Part shown: positions 34,117 to 44,066 of the stretch, in pieces
Layout of the letters: every line of letters begins with the position of its first letter
Numbering within the stretch: the stretch's first letter is position 1
DNA from: Cellulosimicrobium cellulans
GTDB taxonomy: Bacteria; Actinomycetota; Actinomycetes; Actinomycetales; Cellulomonadaceae
Direction of reading: 5' to 3'
Assembly: GCF_016921195.1 (NCBI RefSeq)
Contig: NZ_JAFGYF010000005.1
Location: 62,001-126,000 of the forward strand
Length of the DNA stretch: 64,000 bases
Notes under the pieces: generated by a model
What the model was told of the DNA's origin: nothing
Databases searched by the model: none
Seen by the model: only the letters and a program-made list of their open reading frames with translations
Made by a program: the position numbers and the translations under genes

Positions 34117-35568
34117 TCAGCCTGTCGGGAGCCCGCCGACCTGTCCGGGCGACAGGTTGCCGTCACGGATGTCGACCCAGAACTGGCCGACGGTATCGGG
34201 GTCCAGCTGCACGGTCGACCCCACGTTGCCGCCCGGGCGGTAGTCGGGGTTCGAGATCGGCGGTGTGCCCGTGATGCCGTCGGGACCGTTGGCCTTGCGG
34301 AACGCGAGCGCGAGCTTGCCCAGGTCGATGATGCCGGTGCTCTGGTCGACCGTGAGGGATCCGAGACCCGAGTCCAGCAGCGAGACCTGGTCGCCCGGGC
34401 GGAACAGGATGCTCGGGTTCGCCGCCTTCGAGCTGATGGCGCCGATCACCTGGCGCTGGCGCTCGGCGCGTCCGATGTCACCCTTCGGGTCGGAGTAGCG
34501 CATTCGCGAGAACGCGAGCGCGGTGTGGCCGTCGGCGACGTGGCACCCGGCCGTCCAGACGAGCTCGCTCCTCGGGTCGTTCACGTCGTAGTCGAGGCAC
34601 AGCTCGACGCCGCCGACGGCGTCGACGATGCCCTCGACCCCGCCGAACCCGACCTCGACGTAGTGGTCGACCGTGAGGCCGGTGAGCTGCTCGACGGTCT
34701 GCACGAGCAGCGGCGGGCCGCCCCACGAGTAGGCCGAGTTGAGCTTGCTCGCGCCGTTGCCGGGGATCTCCGCGTAGGTGTCGCGCGGCAGGCTGATGAG
34801 CGCGACCGGACCGCTGGGCGGGGCGTGCAGGAGCATGATCGTGTCCGTGCGCGCGCCCTCGGTGCCGTCCTCGCTGATGCCCTCGCCGCGCGCGTCCGAG
34901 CCGGCGAGGAGGTAGGTGTTCCCGGGTGTGCCGGGCGCGCCGGAGAGGGCCTCGACGTGCTGGATCTTGCCGTTCGCCCAGATGAGCAGGCCCACCGGCC
35001 AGGCGAGGAGCGCGACGATCACGACGCAGGCGACGAGCCCGACCACGCGGCCCTTGCGGACGCGGAAGCCGCCCCCGCCGGTCCGCGGTGCGGCCGGGCC
35101 CGACGGCGGTCGACCGCCCCGGTCTCCCGGCCCGCCCGTGCGTGGGCGCGGGGACGCGTTCGGGCGGCTCCGCGGCGTCGTCGGCACGGCCTGGGCACCC
35201 GCGCGAGGCGCGGACGAGACGCGCGGGGGAGTCGACGCTGCTTGTCCGGGCTGGCGCGCCGGAGCGACGGACGGGGGGAGGCCCGACGCCGCCGAGCTCG
35301 TCCGCGCGCGCGGGCTGCGGGCGGGAGGTGCGGGCGGGGGCGTGCCCTTGCGTGCAGGGGTCACGGGGATCTCGCGCGACGACTGGCGCTTGATGCGCGG
35401 CTCGAGCCGCACGGCGTCGTCGGGGGCGGAGGGACGGGGTCGCGCCTGGGCACGTCCGCTGTTGCCCACCGCGATCGCGTCGTCGACCGACGACGGCCGC
35501 GGGGCGCGGCCGCCCTGCGGCGTGAAGCTGGGAGGGAGCGACCGGGGGTCGCGCGACGGGTCGGTCAT
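34117..35568 (-). CDS. LCP-family (LytR-CpsA-Psr) glycopolymer ligase with long disordered N-terminus
   Basis: 483 residues. A Pro/Ser/Arg-rich cytoplasmic tail of about 170 residues leads to one membrane span (about 173-195, VVGLVACVVIVALLAWPVGLLIW) and an outside LCP domain (215-400). Conserved LCP blocks are visible: LLAGSDARGEG, RTDTIMLLHAPPSGPVALISLPRDTYAEIPG, KLNSAYSWGG and GHTALAFSRMRYSDPKGDIGRAERQRQVI. LCP enzymes attach polysaccharides from lipid carriers to peptidoglycan. It lies 4 bases after a second LCP gene, so both are co-transcribed. The ATG has no strong ribosome site. Confidence 0.92.
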   Translation of the reverse strand: MTDPSRDPRSLPPSFTPQGGRAPRPSSVDDAIAVGNSGRAQARPRPSAPDDAVRLEPRIKRQSSREIPVTPARKGTPPPAPPARSPRARTSSAASGLPPSVAPARQPGQAASTPPRVSSAPRAGAQAVPTTPRSRPNASPRPRTGGPGDRGGRPPSGPAAPRTGGGGFRVRKGRVVGLVACVVIVALLAWPVGLLIWANGKIQHVEALSGAPGTPGNTYLLAGSDARGEGISEDGTEGARTDTIMLLHAPPSGPVALISLPRDTYAEIPGNGASKLNSAYSWGGPPLLVQTVEQLTGLTVDHYVEVGFGGVEGIVDAVGGVELCLDYDVNDPRSELVWTAGCHVADGHTALAFSRMRYSDPKGDIGRAERQRQVIGAISSKAANPSILFRPGDQVSLLDSGLGSLTVDQSTGIIDLGKLALAFRKANGPDGITGTPPISNPDYRPGGNVGSTVQLDPDTVGQFWVDIRDGNLSPGQVGGLPTG

Positions 35569-35572
35569 GGCG

Positions 35573-36865
35573 TCACCCGCACTGCGCGGTCTCGTCGGCG
35601 GCGGAGAACGCCTCCTTGCCGGCTTCCTTCGTCTGCACCGGGGCGGGCTCCGAGGACGCGTGGTCCGGCGGCACGTCTGCGCTCTCCCCGGCCTGTGACG
35701 GCGGCTCCGTGGCCTCGACCGCGCCGTCGGGTCCGCCAGTCTCGTCGGCGGCGGGTGCGGGCGCGACGATCGGCTCGTCGGCGCGCACCTTCGCCCACAG
35801 CTCGTCGGCCTCTGACGTCCAGACGACCTTCGCGTCGGGGTCCTGCGGGTCCGGCGCGTTCGGAACGGTCATGAAGGTGATGTTGCCACTGGTCGCGCCC
35901 TTGAGGCTGAAGGCGAGCCCGGCGAGGCTCGGGATCGACGAGAGGTTGTCGCTCATGGTGAGCGACTTGGTGCCCGCGTCGACGAACCCGTAGATCTGAC
36001 CGAGGTCCGAGAGCACGTTCTTCGAGAGAACCTGATTCACCGTCGCGGCGAGGAGCTGCTGCTGACGGCCGATGCGGCTGAGGTCCGACCCGTCGCCCAC
36101 GCCGTAGCGGGCGCGCGCGAACCCGAGCGCCTGGGCACCGTCCAGCGTCTGCCAGCCCGCGGCGAGCTGGAGGTCCGCCTTGGGCGAGTCGATCGCCTCC
36201 GGGATGCAGATGGGGACGCCCCCGATCGCCGTGACCATGTTCTGGAAGCCGGCGAAGTCGACCACGACGAAGCCGTCGACGAACACGTCGGTGAGGCTCT
36301 CGACCGTCTGCACCGTGCACGCGGCGGCGGAATCGACGTCGCCGCCGACAGTCGCGCCGTTCGCGAACGCCGCGTTGAAGCGCGTGTTCACGGGTGCGGT
36401 GGTCTTGCCGTTCGTCATGTGGCAGACGGGGACGTCCACGCGTGAGTCTCGCGGGATCGAGATCATCTCGACCCTGGAACGATCGGCGGAGACGTGCATG
36501 AGGATCGTGGTGTCCGAGCGCATCCCCTCGACGCCCGCGACCTCGTGGCCGTTCTCGCCCCCGCGCTCGTCCGAGCCCATCACGAGGATGTTGAGCGGCT
36601 TGCCGGCGTTGGGGTCGCTCGGGTTCGGGGTGGACTGCTCAGGTCGGTCCGTGACGAGCTCGAGTGCGTTCGACGAGGCGATGTTGCTCTGCATTTTCGA
36701 CAGCGTCGACGCGCCCCCGATCGCGCCGAAGGTGACGACGGCGGTGGCCACGAGGCTGGCCACGCGGGCGACGCTGTAGCGCCGCAGCGCACGCGCGTGC
36801 GCAGGCCCGCGCGACGGCCGGGAGGCCGCCACGGCACGGCTGCGGGCACGGGCGGGTGACGTCAC
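35573..36865 (-). CDS. LCP-family (LytR-CpsA-Psr) glycopolymer ligase
   Basis: 430 residues. A short basic tail and one membrane span (about 33-55, SLVATAVVTFGAIGGAS) lead to the LCP domain (80-300): ILVMGSDERGGENG, RSDTTILMHVSADRSRVEMISIPRDSRVDVP, NTRFNAAFANG and AQALGFARARYGVGDGSDLSRIGRQQQLL. An acidic Ala/Pro-rich tail of about 90 residues follows, ending in Cys-Gly. The GTG start has TATGCT 8 bases upstream, pointing to a leaderless message. It is divergent from the glycerophosphotransferase-like gene, so wall-polymer synthesis and attachment genes share this 200-base control region. Confidence 0.92.
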   Translation of the reverse strand: MTSPARARSRAVAASRPSRGPAHARALRRYSVARVASLVATAVVTFGAIGGASTLSKMQSNIASSNALELVTDRPEQSTPNPSDPNAGKPLNILVMGSDERGGENGHEVAGVEGMRSDTTILMHVSADRSRVEMISIPRDSRVDVPVCHMTNGKTTAPVNTRFNAAFANGATVGGDVDSAAACTVQTVESLTDVFVDGFVVVDFAGFQNMVTAIGGVPICIPEAIDSPKADLQLAAGWQTLDGAQALGFARARYGVGDGSDLSRIGRQQQLLAATVNQVLSKNVLSDLGQIYGFVDAGTKSLTMSDNLSSIPSLAGLAFSLKGATSGNITFMTVPNAPDPQDPDAKVVWTSEADELWAKVRADEPIVAPAPAADETGGPDGAVEATEPPSQAGESADVPPDHASSEPAPVQTKEAGKEAFSAADETAQCG

Positions 36866-36873
36866 GAGAGTCG

Positions 36874-36879
36874 AGCATA
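36874..36879 (-). promoter_or_regulatory. -10 box of leaderless LCP promoter
   Basis: TATGCT on the minus strand, 8 bases before the GTG start. It lies in the 201-base divergent gap 36866-37066, which also holds TAGCCT/TACGCT boxes at about 37004-37014 for the opposite direction. Confidence 0.55.
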
Positions 36880-37066
36880 GGCGCGGCGTGCGGCATCGCG
36901 GCGACCGGCGAGCGAGCGCCGCGTGGAGGAGTTGTGACGGCTCGTCCTCTTGGTGCGACACGTCCGTCCGACGCGGGTGGCTCCGCAGTCGGGCGTGGTG
37001 CAATAGCCTACGCTCCGAGGGGGCAGGGGACTCCCGTCTTCGTCGTCCCGACCACGAGAGGTGTGT

Positions 37067-38587
37067 GTGCGAACAGTCCGCCGGTCACTGTCCACCCTCC
37101 GAATGCTCGCACACCGGCTCGTCGCGGTCGACGAGCGCACCCAGCGGACCGACGAAGACGTTCGGCGCATCGACGAGATCACGCGCCGACTGGAGCGCGC
37201 GCTCGAGGCACTCGCGCGCGACACCGAGACGCTCCGCGCGGAGAACGCGGGCCTCGAGCGCCGGCTCCTGGATCTCGAACGCTCGGAGAACGCTCGTGCG
37301 GACGTGGTAGCGCGGTCGCTCTCGGCCCTCCACGACACCGTCAACCTCTCTGCGCGTCGAGGTGCCTTCGCGCGTCGAGCCACGCGCGTCGTCGTCCTCA
37401 CCCACCACGTTGAGTCGTGGGACAGCCTCGACGACATCGTCCGGATCATGAGGGAGTCCGAGGACTTCGAACCGGTCGTCGTCTCGATCCCCCGGCGGTT
37501 CGACGGCGACGGTGCGCTCCGGGACGAGGAGCTGGTGCACCGCGAGCTCGCATCGCGAGGGGTCCCTCACCTGCGCGCGTCCAGCGAGATGGTGAGCGAC
37601 CTCCTGCGTTTCGTCAAGGTGCTCGAACCGGACGTGATCATCCGGCAGTCCCAGTGGGACCGGGACGTCGACGAGCGGCTCGCGGTCGAGCTGCTCACCT
37701 TCGCGCGGATCTGCGTCGTCCCGTACGAGACGATGAATCTCGTCGTGAACGTGCCGGACCCGCGCCGCGGCATCGTCAATACGGCGGTCGATGCCGAGCT
37801 ACACCGCGTCGCCTGGCTGGTCTTCTGCGCCAACGAGGCGGTGCGAGCGGACGCGGTCCGCGACGGGCTGCTGGAAGGGCGTCAGTTCCGGGTGGTCGGG
37901 CACCCGAAGGCGGACGTGCTCCGCACAGCGCGACCGGCGTGGCCCGTGCCTTCCGAGGGTCCCGGCGGGCCGCGTCGGCCGCGCGTCGTCTGGTCGTCGC
38001 ACCACTCCATCGGAGCCGGCTGGACCTGCTTCGGCCTCTTCCCCGAGGTGGCCGAGGAGATGCTCGAATGGGCCCGCGAGGGTGAGGTCGAGATCGTATG
38101 GATGCCGCACCCCGCGCTGCTGCCCTACGTCGACCGACCGACGTCGTCGTACTCGCGCGAGCAGATGGACGACTGGCGCACGCGCTGGGACGCGCTGGAG
38201 AACACCCACGTCGTCCAGGGCTCGCGGTATGCCCCGGTGCTCGCGGCGGCCGACGCCATGATGACCGACGGCCTGAGCATGCTCGTGGAGTTCCAGGTCC
38301 TCAACAAGCCCGTGCTGTTCCTGGAGCGATCGGGCCACCGCCCGTTCACCGCGGTCGGGACGAAGGTCGTGGAGGGCACGCACTCCGTCGACGGCGTCGC
38401 GAGCGCGCGTCGCGTGCTCGAGCGCGTGCGCACCGAGGGGGACGACCTGTCGGACGTGCAGCTCCGCAACGTGCGCGAGCTCTTCGGGGAGCCGGGCGCC
38501 GCGGCGCGGGTCGTCGAGGTCATGCGTGAGGAGATCGGCCTGCTCCGCGCCCGGCCAGGTGTCTTCCCGGACCGTGGCACAAGGTAG
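37067..38587 (+). CDS. CDP-glycerol glycerophosphotransferase-like protein with N-terminal coiled coil
   Basis: About 506 residues. Residues 1-95 are strongly helical and charged with heptad-like spacing (DERTQRTDEDVRRIDEITRR, RRLLDLERSENARADVVAR), indicating a coiled coil. From about 105 a GT-B-like fold starts (RVVVLTHHVESWDSLDDIVRI). The donor half carries VWSSHHSIGAGW, VEIVWMPHPALLPYVD and, near 390-420, ADAMMTDGLSMLVEFQVLNKPVLFLERSGHRPF. That last block matches the TDxxS...D.L.L.KP.IF block of TagF-type enzymes. It probably builds or modifies a polyol-phosphate or related wall polymer. GTG at 37067 is preferred because GAGAGG sits 6 bases ahead; a GTG two codons earlier overlaps it. Confidence 0.75.
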   Translation: MRTVRRSLSTLRMLAHRLVAVDERTQRTDEDVRRIDEITRRLERALEALARDTETLRAENAGLERRLLDLERSENARADVVARSLSALHDTVNLSARRGAFARRATRVVVLTHHVESWDSLDDIVRIMRESEDFEPVVVSIPRRFDGDGALRDEELVHRELASRGVPHLRASSEMVSDLLRFVKVLEPDVIIRQSQWDRDVDERLAVELLTFARICVVPYETMNLVVNVPDPRRGIVNTAVDAELHRVAWLVFCANEAVRADAVRDGLLEGRQFRVVGHPKADVLRTARPAWPVPSEGPGGPRRPRVVWSSHHSIGAGWTCFGLFPEVAEEMLEWAREGEVEIVWMPHPALLPYVDRPTSSYSREQMDDWRTRWDALENTHVVQGSRYAPVLAAADAMMTDGLSMLVEFQVLNKPVLFLERSGHRPFTAVGTKVVEGTHSVDGVASARRVLERVRTEGDDLSDVQLRNVRELFGEPGAAARVVEVMREEIGLLRARPGVFPDRGTR

Positions 38588-38590
38588 CCT
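38585..38590 (+). promoter_or_regulatory. -10 box of leaderless GT2 promoter
   Basis: TAGCCT overlaps the stop codon of the preceding gene and lies 7 bases before the GTG at 38598. Confidence 0.5.
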
Positions 38591-38597
38591 GCTCGGC

Positions 38598-39578
38598 GTG
38601 CTCGGACCCTCCGCCTCTTCCCCCTCGCCGCGCGTCATCGCGGTCGTGGTCGCGTACAACCGGCGTCAGTTGCTCGTCGAGGCGCTCGACGCGCTCGCCG
38701 CTCAGGACCGTCCGCTGGACGCGGTCCTCGTGGTCGACAACGCCTCGGACGACGGGTCGAAGGACGCTGCGGCCCAGCACACGGTCGGGGCCACGGTGCT
38801 CGCGCTCGACGAGAACACCGGGGGCGCGGGCGGGTTCACCGTCGGGATCGCCCACGCGGTCGACGTGCTGGGTGCCGATCTCGTCTGGTTGATGGACGAC
38901 GACACCATCCCGACGTCGACGGCGCTCGCAGCCCTCCTGCGGGCCCGGGAGGAGTACGACGGCCCCGTCGCCGTCCTGGGGAGCCGCGTCGTGTGGCACG
39001 ACGGCCGCGACCACCCCATGAACACGCCGCGACCCCGTCCGGGCGCGACGCCTGCCGAGCTCGCCTCCGCCCGCGCGGCCGGAGGCACCCCCGTGAGGTC
39101 GTCGTCCTTCGTGTCGATGCTCGTCGACGCCCGTGCGGTCCGGTTCCACGGGCTGCCCGTGGCGGACTACTTCATCTGGAACGACGACTTCGAGTTCTCC
39201 GCACGTCTCCTACGCCGGGGCACCGGGCTGGCGGTGCACGCGAGCGTCGTCGAGCACCGGACCAAGAGCTTCGGCGCGACAGACGCGGACCCCGGCGAGC
39301 GCTTCTACTTCGAGGTGCGGAACAAGACGTGGATGCTGCTGCGGTCGGCGTCGCTGGGGCCGTTCGAGCGAGTCCTGTACGGGGGTGCGACGCTGCGGCG
39401 CTGGTTCCGAACGCTCCGGCGGTCCCGCAGCCGCGGGGTCCTCGTCCGCAGCGGCGCACGCGGGCTGCGTGACGGGCTGCTGCGAGCCCCACGCCCCAAC
39501 GTGGACGTCCTGCGAAGCGCCGGCATCGACCTGGGGCCGGTCGCACGGCTCGACCGCGGCCGGAGGGGCGCGGCGTGA
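38598..39578 (+). CDS. GT2 glycosyltransferase (GlfT/rhamnosyl-transferase-like)
   Basis: 326 residues, a GT-A enzyme. Opening VIAVVVAYNRRQLLVEALDAL, then VLVVDNASDDGS, ENTGGAGGFTVGIAHA and the metal-binding DDD in VWLMDDDTIPTSTAL. A further acidic block NDDFEFSARLLRRG and the following HxS segment (VVEHRTKSFG) match the galactofuranosyl/rhamnosyl branch of GT2. No membrane span is seen; the basic C-terminal third probably sits on the membrane. The neighbouring UDP-galactopyranose mutase makes a galactofuranosyl role attractive but unproven. It overlaps the next GT2 gene by 4 bases. Confidence 0.85.
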   Translation: MLGPSASSPSPRVIAVVVAYNRRQLLVEALDALAAQDRPLDAVLVVDNASDDGSKDAAAQHTVGATVLALDENTGGAGGFTVGIAHAVDVLGADLVWLMDDDTIPTSTALAALLRAREEYDGPVAVLGSRVVWHDGRDHPMNTPRPRPGATPAELASARAAGGTPVRSSSFVSMLVDARAVRFHGLPVADYFIWNDDFEFSARLLRRGTGLAVHASVVEHRTKSFGATDADPGERFYFEVRNKTWMLLRSASLGPFERVLYGGATLRRWFRTLRRSRSRGVLVRSGARGLRDGLLRAPRPNVDVLRSAGIDLGPVARLDRGRRGAA

Positions 39579-40411
39579 CGGCACCGTTCTCGGTGCTCCT
39601 GCCGGTCTACCGCGGCGACCGACCCGACTACCTCCGGCGTTCCTTCCGTTCCGTGGTCGAGGACCAGGAGGTGCGCCCGTCCGAGGTGGTGATCGTCCGC
39701 GACGGCCCGGTCGGCGAGGAACTGTCGCGGACGCTCACCGAGCTCACCTCCCGGAGCACGGTGCCGGTGGTCAGGGTGGACCTCGCCGAGAACGTCGGCC
39801 TGGCGTTCGCGCTCGAGGCCGGTCTGGCGGCGTGCTCGCACGAGATCGTCGCGCGCCAGGACGCCGACGACGTGAGCCTCCCGCACCGCTTCGCCGTGCA
39901 GGTGCCACTCGTGGACGGCGGCCTGGACGTCGTCGGGTCCGCGATCGAGGAGTTCAGCGGGGAGGACGAGGAGCCGGGAGCCGGCCTCGTGCGCGTCCCG
40001 CCGCTCAGCGCCGAGGAGATCGCCGATACGTCGCGGTTCGCCTCGCCGTTCAACCACCCGACCGTGGTCTTCCGCCGATCGGTCATCGCCGCGGTCGGCG
40101 GGTACGAGGACCTTCCGCTCATGGAGGACTACTGGCTGTTCGCGCGCCTCGTCACCCACCGTGCTCGGATGGCCAACGTCGCGGAACCGCTCGTCCGCTA
40201 CCGCGTCGGCGCGGGAGCGTATGCGCGCCGCGGAGGGGCCCGGCTACTGCGGTCGGAGCTCGAGCTGCAGCGTCGGCTCCGCCGTGAGGGCTTCACGACC
40301 CTCGGGCAGGCGGCGCGCAACGTCGCCGTCCGCGGGGGGTACCGCCTCGTCCCGGAGACGGTGCGCAGAAACCTCTACCGGACGTGGGTGCGGCTCCGTC
40401 GCTCCGGCTGA
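39575..40411 (+). CDS. GT2 glycosyltransferase
   Basis: 278 residues. GT-A motifs: FSVLLPVYRGDRPDYLRRSF, VIVRDGPVGEEL, ENVGLAFALEAGLAACSHEIVARQDADD (the DxDD metal site), then SPFNHPTVVFRRSVIAAVGGYEDLPLMEDYWLFARL, which is the conserved acceptor-side block. The last 60 residues are basic and amphipathic. The start codon GTG overlaps the previous stop (GTGA). It probably adds one sugar of the wall polysaccharide repeat. Confidence 0.9.
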   Translation: MTAPFSVLLPVYRGDRPDYLRRSFRSVVEDQEVRPSEVVIVRDGPVGEELSRTLTELTSRSTVPVVRVDLAENVGLAFALEAGLAACSHEIVARQDADDVSLPHRFAVQVPLVDGGLDVVGSAIEEFSGEDEEPGAGLVRVPPLSAEEIADTSRFASPFNHPTVVFRRSVIAAVGGYEDLPLMEDYWLFARLVTHRARMANVAEPLVRYRVGAGAYARRGGARLLRSELELQRRLRREGFTTLGQAARNVAVRGGYRLVPETVRRNLYRTWVRLRRSG

Positions 40412-40447
40412 GCCTCGCCGCGCGCCGCCGTCGGCGTCGCCTCGCCG

Positions 40448-40503
40448 ACCGTCGAGGCTGCGGCCCGGTAAACATACCGTCGAGGCTACAGCCCGGTGAA
40501 CAT
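40448..40503. repeat. Tandem 28-base repeat upstream of glf
   Basis: Two adjacent 28-base copies (40448-40475 and 40476-40503) starting ACCGTCGAGGCT and ending CCCGGT(A/G)AACAT; 25 of 28 positions match. They fill the middle of the 186-base gap before glf. The local AT content is higher than around. It may be a protein-binding region for glf control. Confidence 0.7.
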
Positions 40504-40597
40504 TTCGTGACGAACGGTCCGCGCGAGGACTCCGGCGACGGCGTTCCGAGCGAGACGGCTAGTCTGTTCCGGTTGTCATCGCTACCGAGGAGTATGA

Positions 40598-41785
<1,188 letters not shown>

Positions 41786-41810
41786 CCAAGGCACGGGAGT
41801 GGGGGGGCGC

Positions 41811-44066
41811 ATGAGCACGGTGTCGGCGTCCGACGTGGGGCGTGCCGTGTCGGACGACGTCCGGACCGAGCCGGTGACGGCAGGCCGGGACCCGCGGTGG
41901 GGCCTGGCCGCCGTCGCGGCGGTCGTGGTCCTCGCTCTCGTGCCGCTGCTGTTCGAACCACGCTTCTACTTCGCCGACGACACGCAGGCAGGCGCCTACC
42001 CGATCTGGGTCCAGCTCGGGGGGCACCTGCTGCAGGGTGAGCTCCCGTTCTTCGAGCCGTCGCGATGGATGGCGGGGAACTACGTCGCCGAAGGTCAGTG
42101 GGGTCTGTTCAACCCGGTGGTATGGCTGATCGGCCTGTTCGCCGCGAGCGTCCCCGACCCGGTGCTGGTGAGCTCGGTCGTCAAGATCGTCTTCCTTGCC
42201 ATCGCGAGCGGTGGCGCCTACCTCCTGGTGCGCTCGTACCACGGGTCACGCCCTTGGGCAGCCGTCGTGGCCGTGCTCCTCCCGTTCACGGGGTTCACGC
42301 TGTACATCGACGCGGCGTCCTGGGTCACCGCCCTCTTCGTTTGGGCCCTGCTCCCGTGGGTCTGGTGGGGGCTGCGGCGGACGCTGCTCGCTCGCGGCAA
42401 CCCTGCCGTCCCGTTCGTCCTCGGCTACGTCCTCATCACCGTGGGGTACGTCCACGGTACGCTCATGCTCTGCGTCGTGACCGCGGCAACTCTTCTCGAC
42501 GGCGCCCTCGCGCAGCGGTGGCGCGACGTCGTCCGGGTGCTGGGCGTGGGAGTGCTTCTCGGACTCGTCGCCCTCGCCGTCTACCTGCCCGGGGTCCTCA
42601 CCGCGCCGGTGACGGCGCGCGCCGACGACTCGATCTTCAACACGAACTTCATGTCGCCCGACCTCTCCGGGCTGGCGACGGGCGGCACGCCCCTGGCGCG
42701 GCCCTGGCTGACCGGGTTCTGGTCGGTTCCCGTGTCGGCCCCGCTCATGTACGTCGCATGGGTTCTGCCGCTGGCGGTCCTCGTCTCCCCGGGCCGGGCG
42801 CGTCCCCTGTGGCGATCGCTGGCTGGCCTCCTGGCGGTGGGCGCGACCGCCGCGGTCCTCGCGTTCGGCCCGAGCGATATGGGCCCGCTCCGGTTCCCGG
42901 GCCGGGTGCTCCCCTACTTGTTCCTCGTGCTGCTCGTGCTGTTCGGGGTTCTCCTCAGCCGCGCGTCGGTGAAACCAACCCGAGGCCGCGTGATCGGTGC
43001 CCTGACGTTCGTCGTCGTGGGTGCGGCGTTCGCGTGGTTCGAGTCGCCGGGCTGGTGGAAGGTCATCGGTCTCGGCGCGGTCCTCGCCGCAGTCTGCGTC
43101 CTGCTCGTCCTGCGCCTGGTGACCCGGGAGGCTCGGCCGTCGTCGATCGTCGCCGTGGTGATCCTCGGGACGCTTGCGGTCACGACGGCCCAGCACTTCT
43201 TCTTCCCCCGCTCGCCGCTGCCCGACTTCGGGCTGCCGGAGGCGCGGGCGGACTACGGTCACGCGCTCGCCGGGATCGGCGGCGACGTCCTCGTGATCGG
43301 CAAGCCGGCGTTCGAGGGTGAGTGGTGGCGCCACACCCTGTACGCCAACGCGTGGTACCTCAACGACGCCAGCGTCGTGAACGTCTACTCGCCGATCGCG
43401 CACCAGGCGTTCAGCGAGGAGCTCTGCATGGACGCGCACGGCGTGGTGTGCTGGGAGGTCTTCGACGACTTGTTCGAGGAGGACCCGAGCACGGGACGAC
43501 CGCTGCTCGACCTCCTTTCGGTCAACGCCGTGCAGGTTCTGGCTCGCCCGGGCGAGCCCGAGGCCGGGCAGGCCGACCCCTACGAGGACGCGTCCGTCCC
43601 GGACGGCTGGTCCGAGGTGGCCCGCGACGACACCAGCGCCGTGTGGGTCCGCGACCAGCCGGTCGACGGCGCGGGAGGGGTCGTGTGGACGGCTCCTGGT
43701 GTCGCGCTCTCGTCCGTCGAGACCGACGCGCGGAGCGTCACCTTCCAGGTCGACGAGGTCGCGCAGGACGGCGGCCAGGTCGTCCTGTCACGGCTCGACT
43801 GGCCGGGCTACGAGGTCGTCGGTGCGTCCGTGGGGGAGTCGCTGCGCGGCTACCTCCTCACACTCGACGTCCCGGCCGGGTCGGAGGGCGAGACGGTCAC
43901 CGTGACCTTCGAGCCTCCGGCGTGGACGGCGTGCCTGACGGCGCTCGCGACGGCGCTCGCCTGCGCGACGATCTGGGCGGTGGCGGCCGCTGTCTCCCGT
44001 CGTCGGCGCGGGGCGGCGGACCGGCCCGTGGACGTCGACGGCTCGTCCGTCACCCGGGCGGACTGA
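41811..44066 (+). CDS. Large polytopic membrane protein (YfhO/GT-C-like), function unknown
   Basis: 751 residues. About 11 membrane spans lie between 25 and 460 (for example AAVAAVVVLALVPLLF and VLPYLFLVLLVLFGVLLSRA). They are followed by an outside domain of about 240 residues and a last span near 710-735. The first loop after span 1 has acidic residues (YFADDTQAGAYPIW) as in GT-C enzymes that use polyprenyl-linked sugars. The overall plan resembles YfhO/O-mannosyl-type proteins. I infer transfer or export of a lipid-linked glycan; the acceptor is unknown. ATG with a GGAG-rich site. Its 3' end overlaps the convergent gene by 17 bases. Confidence 0.7.
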   Translation: MSTVSASDVGRAVSDDVRTEPVTAGRDPRWGLAAVAAVVVLALVPLLFEPRFYFADDTQAGAYPIWVQLGGHLLQGELPFFEPSRWMAGNYVAEGQWGLFNPVVWLIGLFAASVPDPVLVSSVVKIVFLAIASGGAYLLVRSYHGSRPWAAVVAVLLPFTGFTLYIDAASWVTALFVWALLPWVWWGLRRTLLARGNPAVPFVLGYVLITVGYVHGTLMLCVVTAATLLDGALAQRWRDVVRVLGVGVLLGLVALAVYLPGVLTAPVTARADDSIFNTNFMSPDLSGLATGGTPLARPWLTGFWSVPVSAPLMYVAWVLPLAVLVSPGRARPLWRSLAGLLAVGATAAVLAFGPSDMGPLRFPGRVLPYLFLVLLVLFGVLLSRASVKPTRGRVIGALTFVVVGAAFAWFESPGWWKVIGLGAVLAAVCVLLVLRLVTREARPSSIVAVVILGTLAVTTAQHFFFPRSPLPDFGLPEARADYGHALAGIGGDVLVIGKPAFEGEWWRHTLYANAWYLNDASVVNVYSPIAHQAFSEELCMDAHGVVCWEVFDDLFEEDPSTGRPLLDLLSVNAVQVLARPGEPEAGQADPYEDASVPDGWSEVARDDTSAVWVRDQPVDGAGGVVWTAPGVALSSVETDARSVTFQVDEVAQDGGQVVLSRLDWPGYEVVGASVGESLRGYLLTLDVPAGSEGETVTVTFEPPAWTACLTALATALACATIWAVAAAVSRRRRGAADRPVDVDGSSVTRAD

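Noticed and set aside
40448-40503. Tandem 28-base units considered as a CRISPR remnant
   Set aside because: The copies are directly adjacent without spacers and there are no cas genes in the window.
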